A stretch of 64,000 bases of DNA, from NCBI RefSeq assembly GCF_002027705.1, contig NZ_MBTG01000011.1, positions 142,559-206,558 on the forward strand, in the 5' to 3' direction. The notes below the pieces were generated by a model, which was not told the DNA's origin, made no database searches, and worked only from the letters and a program-made list of their open reading frames with translations. Numbering within the stretch: position 1 is the first letter of the stretch; each line of letters begins with the position of its first letter. Source of the stretch: Paenibacillus ferrarius. GTDB lineage: Bacteria; Bacillota; Bacilli; Paenibacillales; NBRC-103111. The position numbers and the translations under genes are program-made. Shown here in pieces: positions 24,583 to 33,150 of this stretch.

Positions 24583-25233
24583 TTAATTGTCAGATTGATT
24601 TAAACGATCGAGTACCAATTGCACGGCAATGGCATCATCCAAATAGCCTAGAGGAAAAACGTAATCGGGAATAAGATCAGCGGACATAACAAAATAAAGA
24701 AGTGCGCTTCCAAGTAATGCACGTCTTTCTGAGGTGTTGTCATCTTCGCAAAATTGAAGATACATTTGCTTAAGCCCATCAATGAAAGGCCCGGCTCCAT
24801 TGACACTTGCAACTTTGGAAGGGAAGTCGTCGATAATGATTTGCCGTCCTTCTTCGGTTAAGGCATATTGCTCATACTTGATCAGTTCTTTCTGGACGAG
24901 TTCGGCTGTGAACAAATGATCAATAAAATTTGAAGACTGCAGAATTTTTTGCACACTACTTATGGACGTGTAGATATCTGAGTGCGTTTCAGCTTGAGGC
25001 ATGGTGATATCGAATCCTGCGGCTTGAAATAACTGGGCGGTTGGAACCCCGAGATGGAAGGCGAAAGTTTCCAAGTGGTTGAGCTTAGCCTTTTGTTTAC
25101 CACTGATGATTCGAGAAATGGTAGCTGTATCAATCCCCGTGAGTGAACTTAGTTTCCGCATGGAAAAGGAACGTGCCTTTAATAAAGCTGTTAACGTAAG
25201 TCCCAGCGTTTCTTCCCTGTTTTTTTCGGACAT
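24583..25233 (-). CDS. XRE-family regulator fused to a DUF1232 domain
   Basis: A 216-residue protein. Residues about 10-65 are a helix-turn-helix of Cro/C1 type (FSMRKLSSLTGIDTATISRIISGKQKAKLNHLETFAFHLGV). Residues about 165-210 form a DUF1232/YkvA-type hydrophobic hairpin (LLGSALLYFVMSADLIPDYVFPLGYLDDAIAV), which is usually membrane-associated. It may therefore be a regulator tethered to or sensing the membrane; that is inference. It is divergent from ytaF, and an inverted repeat in the spacer could be its operator. Confidence 0.85.
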   Translation of the reverse strand: MSEKNREETLGLTLTALLKARSFSMRKLSSLTGIDTATISRIISGKQKAKLNHLETFAFHLGVPTAQLFQAAGFDITMPQAETHSDIYTSISSVQKILQSSNFIDHLFTAELVQKELIKYEQYALTEEGRQIIIDDFPSKVASVNGAGPFIDGLKQMYLQFCEDDNTSERRALLGSALLYFVMSADLIPDYVFPLGYLDDAIAVQLVLDRLNQSDN

Positions 25234-25260
25234 CCTATGGTTTCACCCCTTATGGCTTAG

Positions 25261-25279
25261 TGTTGAATTAATCTCAACA
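25261..25279. promoter_or_regulatory. Inverted repeat, candidate XRE operator
   Basis: TGTTGA-N7-TCAACA lies between the divergent XRE-DUF1232 and ytaF genes, 28 bases before the regulator start. The arms are perfect. A role as an autoregulatory operator is inferred from position only. Confidence 0.45.
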
Positions 25280-25354
25280 TTTTTTAGGTGGAAAAGCACT
25301 TTATTGCAACATCATCAATACTCTGACTGTAAACAGTTGGAGGAGTGAAACACA

Positions 25355-25996
25355 ATGACAGCATGGCTTTTGATCCTAGGATTTGCGGTGTCATCAAGTT
25401 TGGATAATTTAGGTGTTGGAATTTCTTATGGTATTCGCGGTACGCGTATTGGTTTTTCTTCAAATGTCGTAATCGCCATTATTTGTTTTCTTTTTAGCAT
25501 GGCTGGAATTCTTTCTGGACAATGGCTTTCGAAGGTTCTGCCAGGCATTTATCCTGTCTTGGTAGGTGCATTTCTATTGTTCATTGTGGGGATCCGCATT
25601 ATTTTATTAGCACTTCCGCGAAAAAAACAACATGTATCCAGAGAGGTTGAACATATTGAAACAGATCCGGCATCTATGAAGTCAATTCTGAAAAATCCTG
25701 ATATGGCAGATGTTGATAAATCGGGAGATATTGGTTTGGGTGAGGCCATCATTCTGGGGGTTGCGTTATCCGTTAATGCAATTACGAATGGCTTAGGTGC
25801 AGGTTTGCTTGGATTATCGCCTCTTGCTATATCCATAACCGCCGCTCTCGGTAGTTTCATTACGGTATGGTTCGGTGTCGTTCTCGGTCGAAAAGTAGCG
25901 GGGATTCGTATTGGCTCGTTCACAGTTGGCCAATTCGGGACAATTTTGAGTGGAATTATGCTTTTGTTAATTGCCGGCAATTCTTTGTTTGGTTGA
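25355..25996 (+). CDS. ytaF: Sporulation membrane protein YtaF (MntP-like)
   Basis: A 213-residue integral membrane protein with about six helices in two halves, separated by a charged loop (about 88-130). It begins SSLDNLGVGISYGIRG and repeats SVNAITNGLGAGLLG in the second half. The Asp/Asn-containing repeats are typical of the YtaF branch of the MntP/CadD-like transporter superfamily. In Bacillus the homologue is annotated as a sporulation membrane protein; a cation-transport role is inferred. GGAGGAGTG lies about 9 nt before the ATG. It is divergent from the XRE-DUF1232 gene. Confidence 0.92.
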   Translation: MTAWLLILGFAVSSSLDNLGVGISYGIRGTRIGFSSNVVIAIICFLFSMAGILSGQWLSKVLPGIYPVLVGAFLLFIVGIRIILLALPRKKQHVSREVEHIETDPASMKSILKNPDMADVDKSGDIGLGEAIILGVALSVNAITNGLGAGLLGLSPLAISITAALGSFITVWFGVVLGRKVAGIRIGSFTVGQFGTILSGIMLLLIAGNSLFG

Positions 25997-26103
25997 AGCC
26001 TATCGTCATTCTCGTATCCTATATTTTACGCATGAGGTAGTATTTTATGACATTAATGAGGATGTGATATGATAAATAGACAGAGTTGGATATCTGACTT
26101 CCC

Positions 26104-26134
26104 AAAGCTCTCGTTGTGTATAGAGAGCTTTTTT
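26104..26134 (+). terminator. Rho-independent terminator
   Basis: AAAGCTCTC pairs with GAGAGCTTT and is followed by TTTT. It lies 107 bases after ytaF and about 40 bases before the response regulator start, so it could also attenuate the latter. Confidence 0.85.
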
Positions 26135-26172
26135 GTCATAAAATTGAATTTTTGGGTTTGAGGGAGGTACTT

Positions 26173-26877
26173 ATGGACAATTTATATCGAAACGAAGTAC
26201 TCATTGTTGAGGACGATGACAATATTAGACGGTTTGTAGCCATTAATTTAGACAGAGCTGGATTTAAAGTCACCGAGGCTGCTGTAGGGGAAATGGCTTT
26301 GAAAAGTCTCACCATAAGTCGGCCGGATGTTGTTGTACTGGACATCATGCTGCCCGATATGGATGGATTCGAATTTTGCAGGAAGCTAAGGGAAGTTGAC
26401 CCTGATATCGTCATTGTGTTCCTGACAGCGCGTGCACAAGATTTGGACAAGATCAGAGGGCTTGAGCTTGGTGCTGACGATTACATTGTGAAGCCTTTTA
26501 ATCCGCTAGAGCTGGTTGCAAGAATCAAAACGGTTTTGCGTCGTACCCAGAAGTTGGCGGAACCTCAAAGAAAAACACTTCAGTCTGGTTCTATCCGCCT
26601 TGATCTGGATGCAAATAAGTTGTTTAAACATGACTGTATCATTGAAGTGACACCGAAGGAATATCAAATGGTGAAGACATTTTTGGAAAACCCGAATAAA
26701 GCTTTATCTAGAAATGAACTTTTGAACCTTATTTGGGGAGAAGATTTCGTTGGTGACACCAAAACCGTGGATGTCCATGTTCGGAAACTAAGGGAAAAGA
26801 TTGAAGATGATTGCTCCAAGCCGCAGTTGATCGAAACCGTTTGGGGACTTGGGTACCGCTGGAGCAAGGAGGCTTGA
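26173..26877 (+). CDS. OmpR-family response regulator
   Basis: A 234-residue regulator. The receiver domain has acidic residues E13-D-D-D, phospho-acceptor D57 in VVLDIMLPDMDG and the YIVKPF lysine. The C-terminal winged helix (about 138-232) ends RKLREKIEDDCSKPQLIETVWGLGYRW, typical of OmpR/PhoB. I chose the ATG at 26173 because GGGAGGT lies 5 nt upstream; in-frame starts further upstream lack a ribosome site. The kinase gene follows 4 bases after the stop codon. Confidence 0.94.
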   Translation: MDNLYRNEVLIVEDDDNIRRFVAINLDRAGFKVTEAAVGEMALKSLTISRPDVVVLDIMLPDMDGFEFCRKLREVDPDIVIVFLTARAQDLDKIRGLELGADDYIVKPFNPLELVARIKTVLRRTQKLAEPQRKTLQSGSIRLDLDANKLFKHDCIIEVTPKEYQMVKTFLENPNKALSRNELLNLIWGEDFVGDTKTVDVHVRKLREKIEDDCSKPQLIETVWGLGYRWSKEA

Positions 26878-26881
26878 CAGG

Positions 26882-28264
26882 TTGAGTATTCAAAAAAGAT
26901 TAGTGGGAAGTTATTTCGTTGTCATACTCATTACGGTTTCCATTTTGGAATTTTTGCTGATTGTTTTGGTGAACTATTATTATTTTCACAATGTTGAACG
27001 CATTCTGATGAATCAAGCGGAACTATCCGCTTCTTTTTTTCATCAATATGCCGCTGACGAAGATGTAGAGAAGCAATCTGAACGACTTCTGAATGGATTT
27101 TCCCACAATTCCGCAGCACAAGTTCAGATCATAAGTTTGAATGGTCAACTTCTCCAGGACTCCACCGGTCTTCCTGCAAGTGATAGGATGAACGAATATC
27201 CGGATGTACAAGAGGCGTGTAATGGAAAAATCGGCATTTGGAAAGGAACTGAGCCAACGACCAAAGAGGCTGTTCTGGCGGTATCCTATCCGTTACAAAC
27301 CAACCATACCACGGTGGGCGTTGTGAGGTTTGTTACGTCTTTAACGGAAACGGCGAAGACGGTTAACCAAGTTTCTGCTATCTTTATTGCCGTTGGACTT
27401 TTCGTTATTGCGATAGTAGCCGTTCTTGGTATTGTCCTCTCTCGGACCATCACGAGCTCCATCACTGAGCTTAAGTCAGCAGCAGAAAAAATGGCTGAGG
27501 GGGACTTTTCCGTAAGAGCTAATAAACGCTATGAGGATGAGTTAGGGGCATTGGCTGATACGTTAAATACGATGGCTGCCAAGATACTGCAAAACGAACA
27601 GCTCAAAAACGATTTCATTTCATCGGTCTCTCATGAGCTTCGTACGCCGCTAACGTCTATAAAAGGCTGGGTTGTAACCTTATCTGCGACGGAAGAGAAT
27701 GACCGGCACATGTTAAAAGACGGCCTTGAAATTATTGAGACAGAAACCGATAGGCTAACTCGTCTAGTAGATGAACTGCTTGACTTTGCTAAATTGGATA
27801 ACGGTCGTATCGCGCTGTGGCTTACGCCAGTACATCTTCAAGGGCTGCTTCAGCATATTGGAAAACAGCTTGCTCCGAGGGCTGCTCGGCAAAGGATTTC
27901 ATTGGAGGTGCATGCTGACGATTCGCTCCCTGTCATTCAAGCCGACGAAAATAGGTTGAAACAAGTGTTGATTAATCTGATAGACAACTCACTGAAATTC
28001 ACCGGACCCCAAGGAAGTATTAAAGTGTATGCTCACTCCGAGCTGCATCAGGTCATCATTACTGTGGAGGATACGGGTTCGGGAATCGATGAGCAGGACT
28101 TGGCGAATGTCTTTCAAAAGTTCTACAAAGGAAATATTCATGCCGCCGGGAGTGGTTTGGGACTATCCATCTCCGAACAAATCATCAAACTGCATCACGG
28201 ACAGGTGAAAATTAGCAGTAAGGTGGGAAGGGGAACGAAAGTAGAGATTTATCTTCCCCGATAA
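26882..28264 (+). CDS. HisKA-type sensor histidine kinase
   Basis: A 460-residue membrane kinase. Helix 1 (about 8-32), an extracellular sensor domain (about 33-165) and helix 2 (about 168-192) are followed by HAMP (about 190-243), HisKA with H251 in SVSHELRTPLTS, and HATPase_c with the N box NLIDNSLKF and G boxes VEDTGSGI and GSGLGLSI. I chose the TTG at 26882: AAGGAGG at 26866-26872 sits inside the end of the regulator gene, 9 nt upstream. It forms a pair with the OmpR-type regulator. The domain order resembles PhoR/ResE/WalK-type kinases without the PAS domain. Signal unknown. Confidence 0.93.
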   Translation: MSIQKRLVGSYFVVILITVSILEFLLIVLVNYYYFHNVERILMNQAELSASFFHQYAADEDVEKQSERLLNGFSHNSAAQVQIISLNGQLLQDSTGLPASDRMNEYPDVQEACNGKIGIWKGTEPTTKEAVLAVSYPLQTNHTTVGVVRFVTSLTETAKTVNQVSAIFIAVGLFVIAIVAVLGIVLSRTITSSITELKSAAEKMAEGDFSVRANKRYEDELGALADTLNTMAAKILQNEQLKNDFISSVSHELRTPLTSIKGWVVTLSATEENDRHMLKDGLEIIETETDRLTRLVDELLDFAKLDNGRIALWLTPVHLQGLLQHIGKQLAPRAARQRISLEVHADDSLPVIQADENRLKQVLINLIDNSLKFTGPQGSIKVYAHSELHQVIITVEDTGSGIDEQDLANVFQKFYKGNIHAAGSGLGLSISEQIIKLHHGQVKISSKVGRGTKVEIYLPR

Positions 28265-28358
28265 GGAAGTAATAAATTTTAACTTTTTCATAACCTTTTA
28301 TTCTCCTTAAAAATATAAAATAGAACAGTACAATGACATGCAAGGAGCAGAGCAAAAA

Positions 28359-28916
28359 ATGTTTAGTAAATGGATTTGTACAGGGCTCATTGTAACTTCT
28401 TTCGGATGGATCAGCGGATGTGAAATGCCTTCAACGCCAATGGATTTAATTAAATCGCCGTCCTCTGAAATGAATGCCCAAGGAGAGGATTTCAATTCGA
28501 TCCTTCGAAATTTACTTCCTGACGGTGCACGGCTGCTGGCTTCAGACCATGGGCAGGGGAAGAAGGAAAATGGCATTACATTCGGAGATGTGGATGGCGA
28601 CGGCGTCGATGAGGCGATGGTTGTTTATGAAGAGAACGCCGCTACGGACAAAATACTTAAAGCAGCATTGCTGAAGCAGCATAATGAAGAGTGGCAAGTC
28701 ATTTGGGATACAAAAGGTTTCGGTAAAGGCTTGGATTTCGCAGGGCTTACCGATGTTACGAAAGACGGTCATCCCGACATCATTCTGGGGTGGTCATTGG
28801 GAGCGGGAGAAAACGGACTGGACATTTATGAATGGAGAAACAATTCTTTAAAACTATGGACCAAGGAATGGTATCAAGGACATCTTGATTTGGATAAAAT
28901 CATCCATAATAAGTGA
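28359..28916 (+). CDS. Small lipoprotein with FG-GAP/VCBS-like repeats
   Basis: A 185-residue lipoprotein: the signal peptide ends ISGC (lipobox). The mature part has two VCBS/FG-GAP-like calcium-loop motifs, GDVDGDGVDEAMVVY and DVTKDGHPDIILGW, so it probably forms a partial beta-propeller on the outer membrane face. I chose the ATG at 28359, with AAGGAG 11 nt upstream; an in-frame ATG at 28338 precedes that site. It lies downstream of the kinase gene on the same strand and may be an accessory sensor or target of that pair, by position only. Repeat copy 2 starts within 5 bases of its stop codon. Confidence 0.78.
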   Translation: MFSKWICTGLIVTSFGWISGCEMPSTPMDLIKSPSSEMNAQGEDFNSILRNLLPDGARLLASDHGQGKKENGITFGDVDGDGVDEAMVVYEENAATDKILKAALLKQHNEEWQVIWDTKGFGKGLDFAGLTDVTKDGHPDIILGWSLGAGENGLDIYEWRNNSLKLWTKEWYQGHLDLDKIIHNK

Positions 28917-28920
28917 GTGG

Positions 28921-29163
28921 ATGCGGGATGAAGGGGCTTCCAGAACAGATCAGTTCACCCGAGTGTAAAAGCCTGCGAACATACAGGAATTTCCGGGCGA
29001 ATTCGGTTAAAAAGTGGAAATGCCTGCAATTGTGCAGGCATTTTTATCTTTTTCAGCCGCTCATGCAGAAAAAGCCTCAAAAACCTGCACAAACGCAGGA
29101 ATTTAATCGTTGAGGCTCTTTCAAGAGCAAAAAGATGCATAATTGCAGGTTTAGAGCAAGCAA
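28921..29163 (+). repeat. Dispersed four-palindrome repeat, copy 2
   Basis: It matches 6253-6535 almost base for base from its first 15 bases through the shared end TTTAGAGCAAGCAA, apart from the GATCA expansion in copy 1. Palindromes lie at 28972-28987, 29023-29038, 29084-29099 and 29136-29147, with centres spaced 51, 61 and 50 bp. It fills nearly the whole gap between the lipoprotein gene and the FtsW-like gene. Confidence 0.85.
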
Positions 29164-29251
29164 TACAAATCCAAGCACGATTGAGCCTCTTTGTGTACTG
29201 GGAACGCAAATGAAGTTTAACTAGATACGTTTGATGAAGGGGTATCATGAT

Positions 29252-30379
29252 TTGGCTCATAAAATGAAAGGTCGTCCAGATTTTCTGCTGCTGTTTTCAA
29301 CTATTTTACTGGTCGGCTTTGGACTGGTCATGATTTTTAGTGCTAGCACAGCTAAAGCTGTCTTTACCCATCAAAGCAGCTGGTATTACGTAATGAAACA
29401 AGGCTCATTTGCGGGAATCGGACTATTGTTAATGCTCATTTTTATGGGCTTGCCCTTTTCAATTTGGAAAAAAGCTGGACCAGGCTTGATGATTTTCTCG
29501 TTGATCCTGCTTGTTTCCGTATTAATTGTAGGTACGAACATAAACGGAGCGAAAAGATGGTTTGTTGTGAGCGGCTTTAATATACAACCGTCCGAATTCA
29601 CGAAATTATCCATCATAGTGTATTTATCGGCGCTGATCAGCAAGAAAGGAGAAGGAATTCAATCTTTCAAAAAAGGATTGCTTCCCTTATTGATCATGGT
29701 TGGTTTGATTCTTGCGCTTGTCATGAAGCAGCCTGATTTCGGTACCGTGCTCATCCTGGCTTTTATAGCAGGGACGATCATTATGATCGGCGGGATTAAT
29801 TTGCGCCATCTGTTGATGCTTGGTCTTGGACTTGTACCGATTTTTATTTATCTTGCGATGAGTCAAAGCTACCGGCTTAAACGGATCCAAACTTTTTTAA
29901 ATCCATTGGATAACCAGTCCGATTCAGGGTATCAGCTCATGCAGTCTCTTTATGCTTTGGGACACGGAGGGCTCCTTGGAACGGGATTAGGACGAAGTGT
30001 TCAGAAACTTTTTTATTTGCCCGAAGCACATACGGACTTTATTTTTGCCGTTATCGGAGAGGAATTAGGGCTTCTGGGCACAACTTTGTTTCTTCTTGTT
30101 TTCTTTCTTTTTTTCTGGCGAGGATTTGCTGCGGCAATTCAAAGTCATGATCCATTCGGAATGATACTTGGAATGGGGCTAGTCTCGATGATCGGTATTC
30201 AATTCCTGTTGAACCTAGGGGCTGTTACTGGAAGCATTCCTGTCACTGGGGTACCACTTCCATTTATCAGTTACGGCGGATCGTCATTGATTCTTTGCAT
30301 GGCAAGCACTGGAATTTTATTAAGCATTTCTCGGGATAATAATCGAAGGCGAAAGGAACAGCTTGTCCATTCACAATGA
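29252..30379 (+). CDS. FtsW/RodA/SpoVE-family (SEDS) protein
   Basis: A polytopic membrane protein of about 375 residues with around ten helices. SEDS signatures are present: an FSAS motif in helix 1, NGAKRWFVVSGFNIQPSEFTKLSIIVYLS, the long TDFIFAVIGEELGLLG segment and GVPLPFISYGGSSL near the C-terminus. SEDS proteins polymerise lipid II into glycan, working with a class B PBP; none is encoded next to it. I chose the TTG at 29252 with AAGGGG 9 nt upstream; an in-frame TTG at 29231 and ATG at 29234 precede that site. It is followed 34 bases later by mgtE-uppP, so it may belong to an envelope operon. Confidence 0.9.
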   Translation: MAHKMKGRPDFLLLFSTILLVGFGLVMIFSASTAKAVFTHQSSWYYVMKQGSFAGIGLLLMLIFMGLPFSIWKKAGPGLMIFSLILLVSVLIVGTNINGAKRWFVVSGFNIQPSEFTKLSIIVYLSALISKKGEGIQSFKKGLLPLLIMVGLILALVMKQPDFGTVLILAFIAGTIIMIGGINLRHLLMLGLGLVPIFIYLAMSQSYRLKRIQTFLNPLDNQSDSGYQLMQSLYALGHGGLLGTGLGRSVQKLFYLPEAHTDFIFAVIGEELGLLGTTLFLLVFFLFFWRGFAAAIQSHDPFGMILGMGLVSMIGIQFLLNLGAVTGSIPVTGVPLPFISYGGSSLILCMASTGILLSISRDNNRRRKEQLVHSQ

Positions 30380-30413
30380 TCCCCCAAGGTAGACAGCAGC
30401 GGGAGGGAATGAA

Positions 30414-31781
30414 ATGAATTTCAAGATAACTAGACATGACGATGAAACAACCAATCTCCTTACATTGTCTTTAGCCAAAGAACATAGTCAACAATTCCGT
30501 TCTATGTTTATAAGTCTGCATGCAGCAGACCAAGCAGCCTTCTTTATGAGACTTGATGAAAGGAATCGCCAGAAGGTTGTGGAGTACTTGCAACCCCATG
30601 AGTTCGCCGGATTGTTTCAAGAATTGGGTCTGGAAGATCAAAGGCTCATTGTGACTGGTCTTGACGCTGCGTATGTTTCGGAACTGCTCAATTCCATGTT
30701 ATCAAAAGAAGCAGCGGCTTTCCTAAAAAGCATATCGGTGCGAAAATCTGTTTCACTTCTCGCGTCTATGGAATCTGAAGCAAGAAAAAAGGTAGAACAG
30801 TTCATGAAGTATCCGGCAAATGCGGTGGGTGCGATTACAAATGTGAATTTTTGTACGGTGCATTTAACAGAAACTGTAGATGAGGTATTGAACCGACTAC
30901 GTCAATCCGAAGAAGAAAAATACTGTTATGACCTTTTTATTACCGACTACGACCTCCATTTAATTGGCCGTGTATCGATGCCTGAACTATTACGAGCCCC
31001 TTTGGACAAGGAAATGCACATGCTGATGAATAGAAATATCTTCTTCATTGATGATCACGCGGAACAGACAGCAGCCGCGGAAATGATGAAAAAATATAAT
31101 CTCCATGTGCTGCCTGTTACGGATGAACAAGGGGGCATGATTGGCATCATAACGGTAGATGAAGTTCACGACTTATTGGAAGAGAGGCTGGGGCTGCATA
31201 TTCATCATATCGCCGGGCTCAAAAGAGGGGTCCTAACATCCTCTGACACGTTAAGATCAGTTAGCCAAAGATTGCCTTGGCTCATCGGACTAACGGCAAC
31301 GGGCTTTGTTATGGCGAGGATCATGGCCCCGTTTATTGCGTCGCTGGAACAGTTTGCCCTGCTGGCCCTTTTCATTCCTGTTATTCTCGGCATGTCCGGG
31401 AACAGCGGGATTCAGTCTTTATCTGTCGTAATTAGAAAAATGACAGTGAGTAAATTGAAGGGCAAGGATAAGTGGAATTTGCTTGCTAAGGAGGCAAGGG
31501 TTGGTGTTGTGACGGGGATCGTGTGCGGACTTGTCGCATCGCTATTCGCCGTCCTCTTGTTTGACTCGATACCGTTGTTTGGCGTGATCGTCGGTATAGC
31601 TTTGACTATTTCTATTCTGTTCGGAACGATAACTGGAGCAGTTCTGCCGCTAATCGTTGAACGGTTCAAAGTTGACCCTGCCGTTGCATCAGGGCCCGTT
31701 GTAACAACCATTAACGATATTTTGGCCCTTTTTGTTTATTACGGAGTTGCTGCACGGCTTATTCCGTTTGCATCATTTTAA
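30414..31781 (+). CDS. mgtE: Magnesium transporter MgtE, paralogue 1
   Basis: A 455-residue Mg2+ channel. It has an N-terminal helical superhelix (about 25-130), a CBS pair (about 135-260; ends with GIITVDEVHDLLEE) that senses cytosolic Mg2+, a plug helix, and five membrane helices (about 285-455) with the pore segment LGMSGNSGIQSLSVVIR. The usual GTGGNxGTQ pore sequence is altered here. No M-box riboswitch could fit in the 34 bases upstream. A second mgtE follows 18 bases later. Confidence 0.92.
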   Translation: MNFKITRHDDETTNLLTLSLAKEHSQQFRSMFISLHAADQAAFFMRLDERNRQKVVEYLQPHEFAGLFQELGLEDQRLIVTGLDAAYVSELLNSMLSKEAAAFLKSISVRKSVSLLASMESEARKKVEQFMKYPANAVGAITNVNFCTVHLTETVDEVLNRLRQSEEEKYCYDLFITDYDLHLIGRVSMPELLRAPLDKEMHMLMNRNIFFIDDHAEQTAAAEMMKKYNLHVLPVTDEQGGMIGIITVDEVHDLLEERLGLHIHHIAGLKRGVLTSSDTLRSVSQRLPWLIGLTATGFVMARIMAPFIASLEQFALLALFIPVILGMSGNSGIQSLSVVIRKMTVSKLKGKDKWNLLAKEARVGVVTGIVCGLVASLFAVLLFDSIPLFGVIVGIALTISILFGTITGAVLPLIVERFKVDPAVASGPVVTTINDILALFVYYGVAARLIPFASF

Positions 31782-31799
31782 CCGAAGGAGTTCACCTGC

Positions 31800-33137
31800 A
31801 TGATTCAGCTCGATGAATTAAAAAGTAAAATCATGGAATCGGATGGAAATTCCCTAACCGCTTATGTTGAATTGTTCCGACCTTTTGATTTGGCAAACTG
31901 TGTTGAAAAACTTGATCAAACAGAACAATTGAAATTGATGGGGATCGTGCCTCCTCCAATATCTGCCGAAATCTTGGAGTACTTAGAGCCTGTGTTGCAG
32001 TATCGAATTCTGTACCATTTAGATGAGACGCTGGCTTCGCAGGTGCTAAACGAGATGTCAAGCGACGTAGTAGCTGATATGATGCTGGCTATACATCGCT
32101 ATCAAGCGGAAAAACTCTTAAATCATCTCCCAGAGGATTATCGAAAAAAAGTACAGACATTAATGACCTTTCCCGAACATACCGCGGGCAGCTTGGCAAC
32201 GGTTGACTATATTGCTGCTCGCAGCTCTTGGACAATTGAACAAACACTCCAGCATTTCCGTAAGATTGGACATGAAGCAGAGATCACTTCCTATGTTTAT
32301 GTGACTGGTCATAAGGGAGAGCTTCTGGGTGTAGTCTCCTTGAAGGAACTGATTCTATCAGAACCCAAAACCCAAATATCAAAAATAGTAACGCAAGATG
32401 TCATTTATGTACCGGCATCCATGGAACAAGAAGAAGCCGCCGAACTTTTATCGCGTTACGATTTGGTTGCTCTTCCTGTCATCGATGCGCAGAACCGTTT
32501 AATTGGCGTAATCACCGTTGATGATTTGATCGATGTCATTCGTGAAGAAGCGACGGAGGATATTCAAAAGTTAGGCGGAAGCCAGCCATTAACAGATACT
32601 TATTTCAAATCATCTGTTTTTCAACTTTATAGAAAAAGAATCGTATGGTTATTAGTTTTATTCGTGGCCGAAGCCTACACCGGCTCTGTTCTGAGACACT
32701 ATGAGGAAACACTATCTGAGGTTATTGCACTGGCATTCTTTATTCCGCTGCTGATCGGAACGGGAGGGAACACAGGGACACAAACGGTGTCTACGCTGGT
32801 GCGGGCACTGGCTGTAGGAGAAGTGCATTTCCGAGACATTCTTAAAGTAATAAGAAAGGAAGTAACCACAGGACTCATGACAGGCGCTTCGATTTCATTG
32901 ATTGCTTGTATGCGAGCCTGGTTTCTTGGGGTTGAATGGAACATTGGTCTTGTAGTAGGCATTACTTGTATGACCATCGTTATTTGGGCATCTTTCGTCG
33001 CTGCGATTCTACCGTTGATTTTACATAAATTGAAAGCAGATCCTGCTGTCATCTCCGGTCCATTTATCACCACATTGGTGGATGGTACGGGCCTTATCAT
33101 ATACTTCACGATTGCCAAGATAATACTTCATTTGTAA
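31800..33137 (+). CDS. mgtE: Magnesium transporter MgtE, paralogue 2
   Basis: A 445-residue MgtE. The layout is as in the first copy: N domain with FPEHTAGSLATVDYIA before the CBS pair, CBS motif GVITVDDLIDVIREEATEDIQKLGG, and five helices with the canonical pore segment IGTGGNTGTQTVSTLVRAL. AAGGAG lies 11 nt before the ATG. The two paralogues are clearly diverged at protein level, so the pair is not a recent duplicate; they could form separate channels or a mixed dimer. uppP follows 13 bases later. Confidence 0.94.
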   Translation: MIQLDELKSKIMESDGNSLTAYVELFRPFDLANCVEKLDQTEQLKLMGIVPPPISAEILEYLEPVLQYRILYHLDETLASQVLNEMSSDVVADMMLAIHRYQAEKLLNHLPEDYRKKVQTLMTFPEHTAGSLATVDYIAARSSWTIEQTLQHFRKIGHEAEITSYVYVTGHKGELLGVVSLKELILSEPKTQISKIVTQDVIYVPASMEQEEAAELLSRYDLVALPVIDAQNRLIGVITVDDLIDVIREEATEDIQKLGGSQPLTDTYFKSSVFQLYRKRIVWLLVLFVAEAYTGSVLRHYEETLSEVIALAFFIPLLIGTGGNTGTQTVSTLVRALAVGEVHFRDILKVIRKEVTTGLMTGASISLIACMRAWFLGVEWNIGLVVGITCMTIVIWASFVAAILPLILHKLKADPAVISGPFITTLVDGTGLIIYFTIAKIILHL

Positions 33138-33150
33138 AAGGAGAACGAGC

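Noticed and set aside
30380..30413. M-box (Mg2+) riboswitch before mgtE
   Set aside because: The spacer is only 34 bases, far too short for the fold.
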